DNA of 64,000 nucleotides from JANYBT01 sp038211475 (GTDB taxonomy: Bacteria > Acidobacteriota > Terriglobia > Terriglobales > Acidobacteriaceae): contig JBBQVN010000004.1 in assembly GCA_038211475.1 (NCBI GenBank), positions 1 to 64,000 on the forward strand. Direction: 5' to 3'. Made by a program: the position numbers and the translations under genes. Under the pieces are notes generated by a model. The model did not search any database. It saw only the letters and a list, made by a program, of their open reading frames with translations, and was not told the DNA's origin. This document shows positions 8,906 to 18,067 of the stretch, piece by piece. Numbering within the stretch: position 1 is the first letter of the stretch; each line of letters starts with the position of its first letter.

Positions 8906-10369
8906 ATGCAAAACATGAAGTTGTGGCGCACACTCGCAATCGCGCTTGCCGTGTCGCTGGCTACAGCCGGCGCCGCTCAGGCACAGACGTGGACATCGTT
9001 GATCAACCAACCTACTTTTACGACGGACACGGCGCTGTTGTTAACGGACGGCACGGTGATGATGCACCAGTACAGCAGCACGAATTGGTGGCGTCTCACG
9101 CCCGACAACACCGGGAGCTACCTCAATGGGACATGGGCCGTGACCGCTCCTATGCCGGGTTCCTATAAACCTCTCTATTTCGCTTCTGCGGTGCTGCCCG
9201 ACGGCCGGGTCATCGTAGAGGGTGGCGAGTACAACAACGGGATTCAGAATGAGACTAACTTGGGCGCGATTTACGATCCAGCGGCCAATACCTGGACGTC
9301 GGTCACCGCACCAAGCGGATGGTCGTCGATTGGCGACTCTCCGGGAATTGTGCTGGCCAGTGGAACATTCCTTCTCGGCCAGAATTCTTCCACCAGGACC
9401 GCGTTGTTGAACGCCAGCACTCTGACTTGGACCACGACGGGAACCGGCAAGAAAGATAATTTTTCCGAAGAGGGTTGGGTCCTTCTGCCCGATCAGACGA
9501 TTCTGACCACGGACACGGCGAGGGCTCCGAATGCCGAGAAATACGTTCCGCGGACGGGAAGATGGATAAGCGCGTCCAATACCATCGTCAACCTGACAGA
9601 TCCAGGTTCGTTGGAGGTGGGCCCGATGCTGTTGATGCCAGCCACGGGGCAGGTATTCGCGACTGGAGGCAAGGCTTCTGGCTCGGGTCACACGTCCTTG
9701 TATACGATTCCATCCACGCCGTCGGCGCCCGGTGTTTGGACACCGGGACCGGATTTTCCGAACGGCAATGACATGGCCGACGCCCCTATGGCGATTCTAC
9801 CGAACGGTAACGCACTGTGCGATACCAGTCCGGGAATATTCAACTCTCCCGTCACCTTTTACGAATTCAACGGAACGTCGTTTGCTCAGGTTCCATCCCC
9901 CGCCAACGACGGCGGGACCTCTTACCAGGGACGAATGGTTGTGATTCCGACCGGCCAGATCCTGTTTTCAGTGGCGGACGGTACCACCAAAAATGTCGCG
10001 CTCTATAACGCGGCTGGCACTTACAATCCGGCTTGGGCGCCGGGGATCACCTCGGTTCCCTCCACGCTCAAGCATGGACTCACCTACACCATTAGCGGCA
10101 TTCAGTTCAACGGCCTCGATGCGGGTGCAAATTACGGCGATGATGCGCAAATGAGCAGCGGTTATCCGCTGGTGCGCATCACTAACACCGGGACTGGGCA
10201 TGTGTTCTATGCCAAGACCCACAACCACAGCACCATGGGGGTAGCGACCGGCAACCGGACGGTGTCCACGAAATTCGATGTGCCGGTTGGCATCGAGACG
10301 GGCGCCAGCACCATTGAAGTCGTAGCCAATGGGATTCCTTCCCCGGCGGTCAGCGTTTCGGTGAACTAA
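8906..10369 (+). CDS. Secreted kelch/galactose-oxidase-like beta-propeller protein
   Basis: 487 residues. Signal peptide MKLWRTLAIALAVSLATAG ending AQAQ. Residues ~25-380 carry kelch-type repeats (SAVLPDGRVIVEGGEYN, PATGQVFATGGKASG, APMAILPNGNALCD). The C-terminal ~100 residues match the galactose-oxidase-like early-set domain (DUF1929): LKHGLTYTISGIQFNGL and THNHSTMGVATGNRT. The Cu-binding Tyr-Cys pair of true galactose oxidase is not obvious, so enzymatic activity is uncertain; many acidobacterial members are uncharacterised exoproteins. SD AAGGGA lies before the ATG, and a strong terminator follows at 10395. Confidence 0.88.
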   Translation: MQNMKLWRTLAIALAVSLATAGAAQAQTWTSLINQPTFTTDTALLLTDGTVMMHQYSSTNWWRLTPDNTGSYLNGTWAVTAPMPGSYKPLYFASAVLPDGRVIVEGGEYNNGIQNETNLGAIYDPAANTWTSVTAPSGWSSIGDSPGIVLASGTFLLGQNSSTRTALLNASTLTWTTTGTGKKDNFSEEGWVLLPDQTILTTDTARAPNAEKYVPRTGRWISASNTIVNLTDPGSLEVGPMLLMPATGQVFATGGKASGSGHTSLYTIPSTPSAPGVWTPGPDFPNGNDMADAPMAILPNGNALCDTSPGIFNSPVTFYEFNGTSFAQVPSPANDGGTSYQGRMVVIPTGQILFSVADGTTKNVALYNAAGTYNPAWAPGITSVPSTLKHGLTYTISGIQFNGLDAGANYGDDAQMSSGYPLVRITNTGTGHVFYAKTHNHSTMGVATGNRTVSTKFDVPVGIETGASTIEVVANGIPSPAVSVSVN

Positions 10370-10394
10370 AGCTGTAACCAAAGTTGGGAAAATG

Positions 10395-10430
10395 CGAGCC
10401 GGGTGTCCGCGGACATCCGGCTCGTTTTTT
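10395..10430 (+). terminator. Rho-independent terminator of the kelch protein gene
   Basis: A 14-bp stem (CGAGCCGGGTGTCC with GGACATCCGGCTCG, one G-U pair), two-base loop GC, then six Ts. It begins 26 bp after the stop codon. Confidence 0.93.
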
Positions 10431-10454
10431 GTAACAGATTGACCACGTGATTTC

Positions 10455-11111
10455 TTAACCCGCGGGATGAGGTAAAACGTAGAAGTACACGGCACAGTAG
10501 TGGCAAACGCTGCCGCAAATCACGAACATGTGCCAGATCGAGTGAGCATAGGGGATGCGCTTACTGGCAAAGAAGAACACGCCAGCGGTGTAGAATAAAC
10601 CCCCCGCGAGCAGCCACACAAAGCCGTGCCAGGGTACCAGGGCGAGCATCGGCTTGATCCCCAACACCGCCAGCCATCCCATAGCGATGTAGATGGAGGT
10701 AGAAATAATGGGAAAGCGGTCAAGGGCAAGATACTTGAAGAAGATCCCACCCAGAGTGAGCGCCCACACGATGCCGAATAGCGTCCAGCCCCATCCGCCG
10801 CGCAAATTCACCAGAGTGAACGGGGTATAAGTCCCGGCGATCAACAGGTAGATGGAGGAGTGGTCAAACATGCGAAACATACGCTTGAGGCGGGGCGAAC
10901 GGAATGCATGGTACAAGGTGGAAGAAGAATAGAGCAGAACAAGGGTGGCTCCATACACGCTGCTGCTGACAATGTGCCACGCCGTCCCGTGCAGGGGGGA
11001 CACCGTAATCAGCGCAGCCGCACCGACCACGCTGAGCAGTAGGCCGATGCCGTGAGTGATGGCGTTTGCTGTTTCCTCGTGGCCCCCCGCGCGGGGTGGA
11101 TCCTTATCCAT
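10455..11111 (-). CDS. Hemolysin III / PAQR family membrane protein
   Basis: 218 residues and seven predicted membrane segments. The first conserved block is HEETANAITHGIGLLLSVVG; the Zn-site residues fit YHAF-SPRLKRMFRMFDHSSIY (Ser/Asp block) and the C-terminal HSIWHMFVICGSVCHYCAV, which supplies two His. Proteins of this family are probable metal-dependent hydrolases or stress-linked membrane proteins; the haemolysin name is historical. It converges with the kelch gene across the terminator. Confidence 0.93.
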   Translation of the reverse strand: MDKDPPRAGGHEETANAITHGIGLLLSVVGAAALITVSPLHGTAWHIVSSSVYGATLVLLYSSSTLYHAFRSPRLKRMFRMFDHSSIYLLIAGTYTPFTLVNLRGGWGWTLFGIVWALTLGGIFFKYLALDRFPIISTSIYIAMGWLAVLGIKPMLALVPWHGFVWLLAGGLFYTAGVFFFASKRIPYAHSIWHMFVICGSVCHYCAVYFYVLPHPAG

Positions 11112-11235
11112 TCATCATGGTAAACCAGAACGGCACATCACCTTATAACCAGGCGCACCAAACACGGTGAGCGGGAAAATCCAACGCGGGCTCCTGCGGC
11201 GGTAGGAAGATCCCACCGCCGTAGCAACTCGAACC

Positions 11236-12102
11236 TTACTTCTTTTCTGCACTTTTCTTGGCCATAGGCTTCGCCATTGCGGCGGGTGGGGCGCTCCAGA
11301 ACTCCGGATCCGCATCCGCCCAATCTTTGGCTGGATAGCTCATCTTCGGATTAAAACGGAAGAGCTGGGCTTCTGTGCTGTCGGTTCCCTGATTGGCTAA
11401 ATCCGCCATTTTCTTCTGACCTTCTTCCCCGAGGGCCTCGTGATAACCCTTGCCATGCACTGTAGCGAAGTCGTCCTCCTCGGCTAGCGACTGCATCAAG
11501 AGGAATAAGAGATAGTGTCCACCGGGAGACCCGGCGACGATGTGATAGACGGAGAAGTGGTCCGGCAGATTGGCCTTTTGATGGGCGGCTACGATGGCTT
11601 TGCGAGCGTCTTCGAACTGGTCTTCGTGGCCGGGCTTGACCGCAATACTGTAGACCATGAACACTTGAGTCCCTTTTACCGGGACTTCAGGGTGGTAACT
11701 AAGCTCTGGCATGTAGCTGCAGACCACGGTTCTGATTTCGCTAAGGTACTCGCCATCTTTTGCTGCCAACGCCTCATTGGCGGCAGACAGAGTGGAGTTC
11801 TTATCCATGGCCTTGCTGTCTTTTTCCCAGGCGGCCATCGACTCGTACGGTTCGAAAAAGAGGGCGCGCGGTTCTCCGGTTAGCGAAGATGCACCAATAT
11901 AGTGCATCGGCCAATTCGCCTTGGCAAACGCGCGGGGCCAGCCGGTTTCCCATTTTTCATGTGCCGCTGTTTTGCCGGGCTTTTCGACTTCCCGGATAAT
12001 TACCATCACCTTGGGTGGTGTAATCATGGCTTCCGTGGCTTGTGCCAAAGCCAGAGTGCCCAGACACTGCAAGAAAACCAACAACGCGAACAATTTCTTC
12101 AT
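11236..12102 (-). CDS. Secreted protein with two dimeric alpha-beta barrel-like repeats, unknown function
   Basis: 288 residues starting at the ATG with a perfect GGAGGA upstream. Signal peptide MKKLFALLVFLQCLGTLALA. Two related halves follow: residues ~25-140 (MVIIREVEKPGKTAAHEKWE) and ~140-250 (VYSIAVKPGHEDQFEDARKA). Each has the strand-helix pattern of ABM/dimeric alpha-beta barrel domains. The C-terminus is Ala/Lys-rich (AAMAKPMAKKSAEKK). I do not recognise a named family or function. It is divergent from the HpnI-like gene at 12412. Confidence 0.8.
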   Translation of the reverse strand: MKKLFALLVFLQCLGTLALAQATEAMITPPKVMVIIREVEKPGKTAAHEKWETGWPRAFAKANWPMHYIGASSLTGEPRALFFEPYESMAAWEKDSKAMDKNSTLSAANEALAAKDGEYLSEIRTVVCSYMPELSYHPEVPVKGTQVFMVYSIAVKPGHEDQFEDARKAIVAAHQKANLPDHFSVYHIVAGSPGGHYLLFLLMQSLAEEDDFATVHGKGYHEALGEEGQKKMADLANQGTDSTEAQLFRFNPKMSYPAKDWADADPEFWSAPPAAMAKPMAKKSAEKK

Positions 12103-12411
12103 GTGGTTCCTCCTTCGGATTTTGTGTTGTGAGTGCCGACGGCATCCTCCGGACGCCGGGAAGTGCCTGGGGCTTCCGCACACGCAAGCCGTTCAGGACC
12201 AAAAGTGAGGACATGGGAACATTACGCTGAATTCGAGAAAAATCAAAATCTCGCGAACCGGCAGCGGGCAAACTTGGGGCACATGTCCTGTGCCAAACGG
12301 AACACTTCGGGAAACCGTGTCGGGCGGCCATAGACTTGTTACTCTAAAAGATTGCTGCATAGAATCGCCTTGGCTGTGGACCGTCCATTGGACAGCCACG
12401 GCCACAACTGA
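12103..12411. promoter_or_regulatory. Divergent intergenic region with promoter-like boxes for the 12412 gene
   Basis: 309 bp between divergent genes. On the plus strand TTGTTA (12336-12341), an 18-bp spacer and TAGAAT (12360-12365) match sigma-70 boxes, putting the start of transcription about 40 bp before the ATG at 12412. A short inverted repeat (TTCGAGA with TCTCGCGAA, near 12232) lies mid-region. Nothing coding is seen. Confidence 0.4.
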
Positions 12412-13614
12412 ATGCTGGGCTCTCTCCTCACTATCGCGAAGATCGTGGCAGGCGCAGGCACACTCGCGTCGATTGGGTACTACGTGCTGGGCGGCTGGAG
12501 CAGTTACCGGTTTCTGCATGAGGTCCGTTGGTCTCCGGAGCGTCGCAAACGCGAAAGCCGGCATTTCGGCGATGAACGGCGGCTCGCCGCCCGTCCTCCG
12601 GTCTCTGTCCTCAAGCCTCTGAAGGGCGTGGATCCGCAGATGTGGGATGGTTTTCGCAGTCACTGCGGGCAAGACTATCCGCAGTACGAAATCATTTTTG
12701 GTGTGAGTGACGCTGCCGATCCCGCTATCGAATTAGTACAACGCCTCCAAGTCGAGTATCCCGAGCAGGAGATCCGGCTGGTTCTGTGCGATGAAGACTT
12801 GGGGGCGAACACCAAAGTGAGCAACTTGGCGCAGATGGTCCTGGCGGCCCGGTACGAAAATCTGGTAGTCAATGACAGCGACATTCGCGTGGCGCCGGAT
12901 TATCTGAAAAAGATCATGGCCGCCCTGAGCAATCCTGGGACCGGCCTGGTGACCTGTCTGTACCGCGGCGTCCCGGCAGCAACGTTGGGCTCGCACCTGG
13001 AGGCACTGGGCATCAGCACGGACTTTGCGGTGGCAGTTCTCGCGGCCCGCCAGGTAGAAGGCGGTATCCGCTTTGGACTCGGCTCGACCCTGGCCTTGAG
13101 GCGACGAGAGTTGATCGCTATCGGCGGTTTTGAAGCCCTGGCCGATTACCTGGCGGATGACTACGAACTCGGCGCTCGCATCGCCGGCATGGGGCGACGG
13201 ATTGTGCTGTCGCCGGTGATAGTCGAAACTTTTCTTCCGGCGTATTCGTTTCGCCAGTATTTTGCCCACCAACTGCGCTGGGCGCGCACAGTGCGGGACG
13301 CGCGTCCGTGGGGATACCTGGGGCTGCTACTGACATTTGGCCTGCCATGGGCCACACTGCTGCTGCTCTTGTCCTGGGGAGACCCGTGGGCTTGGGCGCT
13401 TCTAGGGTTCACTGCGGTTGCGCGGCTTGCGGTTGCGCTCGCAGTGGGCGTCGGAGTACTAGGAGAGGAACGCCTGCCGCGGGATCTTCTGCTCTTGCCG
13501 CTGCGGGATTTCGCCGCGGTGGCGATCTGGGCCGCCGGCTTGGCTGGTCACACAGTGGAGTGGCGGGGCAGCCACTTTTCGCTAAAGAATGGGCGGCTGG
13601 TTCGGATCGCCTAG
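12412..13614 (+). CDS. HpnI-like ceramide-glucosyltransferase-type glycosyltransferase
   Basis: 400 residues. One N-terminal membrane helix, then a GT-A catalytic domain of the GT21/HpnI kind: SVLKPLKGVD, YEIIFGVSDAADPA, the metal-binding VVNDSDIRV, DDYELGARI, and QLRWARTVRD (the (Q/R)xxRW motif). C-terminal membrane helices follow. HpnI-type enzymes add GlcNAc to bacteriohopanetetrol; other members make glucosylceramide. No hopanoid gene is in the window, so the acceptor lipid is open. Its 3' end overlaps the convergent paralogue by 33 bp. Confidence 0.88.
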   Translation: MLGSLLTIAKIVAGAGTLASIGYYVLGGWSSYRFLHEVRWSPERRKRESRHFGDERRLAARPPVSVLKPLKGVDPQMWDGFRSHCGQDYPQYEIIFGVSDAADPAIELVQRLQVEYPEQEIRLVLCDEDLGANTKVSNLAQMVLAARYENLVVNDSDIRVAPDYLKKIMAALSNPGTGLVTCLYRGVPAATLGSHLEALGISTDFAVAVLAARQVEGGIRFGLGSTLALRRRELIAIGGFEALADYLADDYELGARIAGMGRRIVLSPVIVETFLPAYSFRQYFAHQLRWARTVRDARPWGYLGLLLTFGLPWATLLLLLSWGDPWAWALLGFTAVARLAVALAVGVGVLGEERLPRDLLLLPLRDFAAVAIWAAGLAGHTVEWRGSHFSLKNGRLVRIA

Positions 13615-14877
13615 CAAGGGATCGGCTGCTGCGCTCGAAATGGCACGGTGCAAGGGGCGGATTCGGCCGCCTTTTTGGAATACATAAGTCTCTCCGCGCC
13701 AGGCAAAATTGCGCGTCGCATAAGAACCCACCCAGGTAAAAAAGCCCAACAAGTCGCGCACTGGATAGAGCCAGCAGAATTGCAGCGAGCGAGCATCACG
13801 AAGCGTTGTCCAACCCACAGCAGCGGCCTGCACCATGCGATTGAGCAGGGCAAAGGCGAACAGCCCTAGACCCAACCAAGGGCGACCCAAGCTCGCAGCT
13901 GCCCCCAACCCCAGCAGGCCAAAGGGAATCGCGTAGGTCAATCCGGTGCCAAGGTGACCGGCGGGCCGGGAATTTCGAGTACTCTGCATCCAGCGCAACT
14001 GGTCGCCGAAAGTCTCGCGAAACGAGCGCGGGATCAACACATGCTCCACCACGTAGTGTGAAAGAGCGACATGATATCCCGCCGCCCAGATGCGATTGCC
14101 CAACTCGAAGTCGTCGGAATAGTAGTTCGCGGTGGCGGCTATGCCTCCTGTCGCGGCGAGAGAATCTTTGCGGACCGCCATCACGGGGCCTAGGGCGAAT
14201 CGCATACCTTCCAACATGTCAGCGACCAACACGCCGGAAGACATCTCGATCGTCATGCCCAGAGCTTCCAGCAGCGACCAGGAACCCGCATCGGGCACTC
14301 CGCGATAGAGGCAGGTGACCAAGCCCGTCCTGGAATCGAGCAACGGCGGCACCACGTTACGCATGAAATCCGGCGAGACATGCACGTCACTATCGCTGAT
14401 GATGAGGTACTCGCTGGAAGCTGTGGCAATCATCTTGTCCAGCGAGAAAACTTTGGCGTTGGGCCACGTCGGCACGCCAGAGAAAACAATCCGCGACGGT
14501 ATGTGGGGATAACGCCGGCCGATCTCTTCAACCACTGGGACGGCGGCATTCCCCGGGTCGCGGACGCCGAAGATGATTTCGAACTTTGGATAGTCTTGCT
14601 GGAAGAAGCTTTCCAGGTTTTCGCGCAGGCGAGGCTCGGCTCCATGGACCGGCTTTAAAATGCTCACTGGGGGTAGCGCCAGCGCCGTCTGTAAAGTCAC
14701 CTTCAGGGCATGACGAATGCGTCCGCGATGCCGCGCTGACGCCACTATCGCCAGCACCAGGTAGATCGCGGAGGTAACGGTGCCTATCAGTGCCACTACC
14801 AAAAATGCTAATGCCACGGACCGATCCCCGGTCCAGTTCACGAATGCTTCAACACACGGGATTGGAGTTAGACACAT
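13582..14877 (-). CDS. Second HpnI-like glycosyltransferase (paralogue)
   Basis: 431 residues from the ATG at 14877, where a membrane helix begins (SVALAFLVVALIGTVTSAIY). Longer upstream starts add a region that overlaps the ArnT-like gene and looks non-coding. Motifs parallel the 12412 product: SILKPVHGAEP, FEIIFGVRDPGNAA, LIISDSDVHV, LVTCLYRGVPDA, SDDFELGNRI, QLRWMQSTRN. C-terminal membrane segments follow. It is last in a minus-strand run GT4, ArnT-like, HpnI-like, which suggests assembly of a glycolipid or glycan decoration. Which of the two paralogues acts on which lipid is unknown. Confidence 0.88.
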   Translation of the reverse strand: MCLTPIPCVEAFVNWTGDRSVALAFLVVALIGTVTSAIYLVLAIVASARHRGRIRHALKVTLQTALALPPVSILKPVHGAEPRLRENLESFFQQDYPKFEIIFGVRDPGNAAVPVVEEIGRRYPHIPSRIVFSGVPTWPNAKVFSLDKMIATASSEYLIISDSDVHVSPDFMRNVVPPLLDSRTGLVTCLYRGVPDAGSWSLLEALGMTIEMSSGVLVADMLEGMRFALGPVMAVRKDSLAATGGIAATANYYSDDFELGNRIWAAGYHVALSHYVVEHVLIPRSFRETFGDQLRWMQSTRNSRPAGHLGTGLTYAIPFGLLGLGAAASLGRPWLGLGLFAFALLNRMVQAAAVGWTTLRDARSLQFCWLYPVRDLLGFFTWVGSYATRNFAWRGETYVFQKGGRIRPLHRAISSAAADPLLGDPNQPPIL

Positions 14878-14920
14878 AGCCGCTTGGCGGGTGAATTCAG
14901 GTGGAGGCCGTGAGTGATCG

Positions 14921-16774
14921 CTAGTTCTCCAAAGGGTGGTTGCAGAAGATAAACTTCCCCCCACTATGCGCGACCAGATAGCGTGGAGCGCCTTGCAACG
15001 ACGCTGGATCCGCTTGGTCGGTCCACAGGAACACCCGAGCGGAGCCGGCCCACAGAGTATCAAAAGACGCCTGCGTTTCCCAAATATGCGGTGCGTCGGG
15101 GAAGCGCGAGCCGTACCACAAATTCGAACTGGGCTCGTGCAACACGAGTAAGTGCTGGCCGGTATAGATGTTCAGCGACGAGGCCGTAGTGTACTCGCCG
15201 CCCACTACTATCAGGTCTCCTGGGCGGTAGCGCTGCTCAATGGCTTGAGCAAGCATCTTGGAGGAAAGAATCGGATTGAACGTCACATAGGCCGCATGAA
15301 CGCACGTCAAGACCACCACCATCATCAGGATCAAAGAAGCGTTGCCCGCGGCAGGACGACCTTGGCGGCGAAACAGCCAATTGGCGGCCGTTCCCAACAG
15401 AAACGCCAGCGAAAAACCCAACAAGGGAAAGCGGAATGCGCCCAGTGACTGCGGTGTGAGATCCAAAAAGTGACCGAACGACAGCGCGTAATCCTGCGGG
15501 TTGCGTTTCAAAAGGTCCGCCAGATCAGTACCGGGTGCAGGCGTTTTGGAAACAGAAAGAAAAAATACTCCGGCTGCAAAGATCGCGATGCCTATGGTGA
15601 ACAACACTGCTGACGCGATGCGCCCGGCGCGCCGTTCCGCGCTGCCGGCTGACGATTCCGACTCCACCTGCAGCCATCCCCCCATCAGCAACGCCAAAGC
15701 GGGTACGGCGGGAATCGTGTAATACTCCTGGCGCGTGGAGAAGCTGAAGAAGACCACAATCACTAGCGCCCATAGAGCAAACAGCAGAGTGGCGCGCTGC
15801 GAGCGGTCGAGTCGCGATCGTAATTCCCTCCAACGTACCGGAACTTTCTTCAGCGCTGCGGGCAGGAACGTAACCCAAGGCACGACCCACACCATCAGCA
15901 ATACCCAGAACAACACTAGTGGGACGGTGTCGTAGTCGCGAGGCACTCGCTTATTCAGGTAGCGTAGCCAGTGTTCGTTCACAAAATAGAACCACAAAAA
16001 TCCGCGTACTACCCCCTGGTCTGGATTGCGGAGTGCAGCCAGAACATGCCAAGGCGCGCCCACTGCGAAAAACACCATCAGGCTAGACAAAGGCCGCAGC
16101 TTCAGCAGGTGGCGAAGATTGCCGGTCAGGATGAGATACAACCCAATCACGGCCGCGGGAAACACCAAGCCGATCAAACCTTTGGTGAGAGCGTTGAGGG
16201 CGCAGGCCGCCGCTAACCCCCAACACGTCAAGCGGGAAGGGGCGCCCTCTTCCAGCGAGATTAAAAAGAAGAAGAAGGTGACCGCCAGCCACAAGCCCAC
16301 CAGAATGTCGGGAATCAAGAAACGGGTGAAGATGTACACTCCCACCGATGTGGCGAGTACAACTCCCGAATACAAGCCAGCGGCTTCTCCATAGGCGTAG
16401 CGACCGAGACGCCAGGTAACCAGCAATGTCGCCAACACTCCCAACATGAGGGACAGCCGGGACGACCAGTCGGAGACGCCAAACAGAGAGTAGCTTGCAG
16501 CCACTCCCCAATACATGAGAGGAGCCTTTTCCAGGTAGCGGACGCCATTGATGTAGAGGGTTACCCAATCATGCCGCAGAACCATCTCGCGTGCGGCTTC
16601 GGCATGGATTGAATCGGCATCGTCCAGCAGGGCGGGCGAGAAGATGCCGGCAAAATAAATCACCAGCCAAAGCGCTCCGATAATGACCCAGGGCCAAGGT
16701 CCACGGGAAAACCTGGGGGGCGTCAAATGCTCCGCATTGGGCAGGCGCTGGCCGGGCGCAGAGGTAGGATTCAT
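14921..16774 (-). CDS. ArnT/PMT-like polyprenyl-phosphate sugar glycosyltransferase
   Basis: 617 residues with about 12 membrane segments. The first periplasmic loop carries the catalytic acidic motif of GT-C enzymes (LLDDADSIHAEAAREMV), followed by YLEKAPLMYWGVAASY, a typical ArnT-family block. Enzymes of this group move a sugar from a polyprenyl phosphate to lipid A or protein on the outer face of the inner membrane. ATG at 16774, 12 bp after the stop of the GT4 gene. The acceptor is unknown. Confidence 0.88.
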   Translation of the reverse strand: MNPTSAPGQRLPNAEHLTPPRFSRGPWPWVIIGALWLVIYFAGIFSPALLDDADSIHAEAAREMVLRHDWVTLYINGVRYLEKAPLMYWGVAASYSLFGVSDWSSRLSLMLGVLATLLVTWRLGRYAYGEAAGLYSGVVLATSVGVYIFTRFLIPDILVGLWLAVTFFFFLISLEEGAPSRLTCWGLAAACALNALTKGLIGLVFPAAVIGLYLILTGNLRHLLKLRPLSSLMVFFAVGAPWHVLAALRNPDQGVVRGFLWFYFVNEHWLRYLNKRVPRDYDTVPLVLFWVLLMVWVVPWVTFLPAALKKVPVRWRELRSRLDRSQRATLLFALWALVIVVFFSFSTRQEYYTIPAVPALALLMGGWLQVESESSAGSAERRAGRIASAVLFTIGIAIFAAGVFFLSVSKTPAPGTDLADLLKRNPQDYALSFGHFLDLTPQSLGAFRFPLLGFSLAFLLGTAANWLFRRQGRPAAGNASLILMMVVVLTCVHAAYVTFNPILSSKMLAQAIEQRYRPGDLIVVGGEYTTASSLNIYTGQHLLVLHEPSSNLWYGSRFPDAPHIWETQASFDTLWAGSARVFLWTDQADPASLQGAPRYLVAHSGGKFIFCNHPLEN

Positions 16775-16786
16775 GCGGGAATTCGA

Positions 16787-17956
16787 TTATACCGGAGCCG
16801 CCCGACCACGCCGTGCCCGCCCCGACTGGCCAGCCACCTCGCGGTATACCTCAAGGATGCGTCCGACCGAACTGGGCCAGGAAAAGCGCTGCACCTGCGC
16901 ATATCCGCGCTGTTTCAGTTTTTCCCGCAAGGGACGATCCAGCAGCGTGCGCTGCAAAGCCCGCATGATGTCGAAAACATTTTCCGGGTTCACCAACACC
17001 GCGGCGTTGCCGGTCACCTCAGGCAAGCTCGACGAGTTGGAAGTAACTACCGGTGTGCCGTGCGCCATCGCCTCCAGCGGCGGCAGGCCGAAGCCCTCAT
17101 GCAGCGAAGGAAAAACAAATACTTTGGCGGCGTCATAGAAGATGCGAAGCACGTCGATGGGAACAAAGCCCAGAAACCGCACATCGTTCTGCACATCCCC
17201 CCGCACCACTGCCCGCCGCAGGTCCTGGTGGCTGCTCAAGTCGTCGCCGATGATGATGAGTTTCAAGTCGTCGAACTTTGCGTCTTTCTTCAATTCGGCT
17301 TTGAGCACGGAGAACGCCTCGATGATCCGCACCAGGTTCTTGTGGGGACTGATGGCGCCCGCGTATAGCAAAAAAGGAGTGTTGACTTGATACCGCTCGG
17401 CAATAGACTCGCACTCCGCCTTGCTGGCGTGCCCGGAAAGGAAGCGCTCGTCGATGGCATTGTAGATAACCTCAATTCGCGACGGCGGTATCTTAAACAG
17501 GCTTTCCAGTTCGCTTTTGGTGAACTGCGATACCGCCAGAATGCGTGCGGACTTATGCAGCGCACGGCTGGTCAGGCGGAAATTTACCTTGCGGCGAGGC
17601 GCGGAGCGAGGAGATTCGCGCGACATTTGCGAGAGAACGTCGTGCACCGTCATCACGTAAGGACACGGCAACGCCAGTGGCGCCCAGCTTAGGTGAGGGA
17701 TGTGAACTACGTCGCAGCCAGTCTGGCGAACGATGGATCGCAACTCGAAATGGCCCTTGAGCGTGTTGTCGGCAAAAGGCAGCGCCGCAGACGTAAAGTT
17801 CGGGAAGACGGAAGTGAATTCGCGGGACTTCTCCGGCGATCCGATCAAGACATACTGATTCTCTTCGTCCAGCCGGCCCAGCGTTCGCACGACGTTGCGC
17901 AGATAGGTGCCTACGCCGAATTCCGTCAGGCGACGGATGTCGATGCCAACCTTCAC
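16787..17956 (-). CDS. GT4 family glycosyltransferase
   Basis: 389 residues, GTG start. The N-domain opens with MKVGIDIRRLTEFGVGTYLRN (glycine-rich acceptor loop); the C-domain has LLYAGAISPHKNLVRII and the nucleotide-sugar motif FPSLHEGFGLPPLEAMAHG with the E-x7-E pair, then NSSSLPEVTG. It is a cytoplasmic retaining transferase, probably mannosyl or similar. It is the first gene of the three-gene glycosyltransferase run; glyA lies 111 bp upstream on the same strand. Confidence 0.92.
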   Translation of the reverse strand: MKVGIDIRRLTEFGVGTYLRNVVRTLGRLDEENQYVLIGSPEKSREFTSVFPNFTSAALPFADNTLKGHFELRSIVRQTGCDVVHIPHLSWAPLALPCPYVMTVHDVLSQMSRESPRSAPRRKVNFRLTSRALHKSARILAVSQFTKSELESLFKIPPSRIEVIYNAIDERFLSGHASKAECESIAERYQVNTPFLLYAGAISPHKNLVRIIEAFSVLKAELKKDAKFDDLKLIIIGDDLSSHQDLRRAVVRGDVQNDVRFLGFVPIDVLRIFYDAAKVFVFPSLHEGFGLPPLEAMAHGTPVVTSNSSSLPEVTGNAAVLVNPENVFDIMRALQRTLLDRPLREKLKQRGYAQVQRFSWPSSVGRILEVYREVAGQSGRARRGRAAPV

Positions 17957-18067
17957 GGGATGATTTAATCACACTTGCAAGTTAGGAGCGATGTACTGTG
18001 GGCCGCGAGCCAGCGATTGCTTATGCGATCGAATGTGCTTCCTCTGCCGAGACCTGGCACTCGGACG

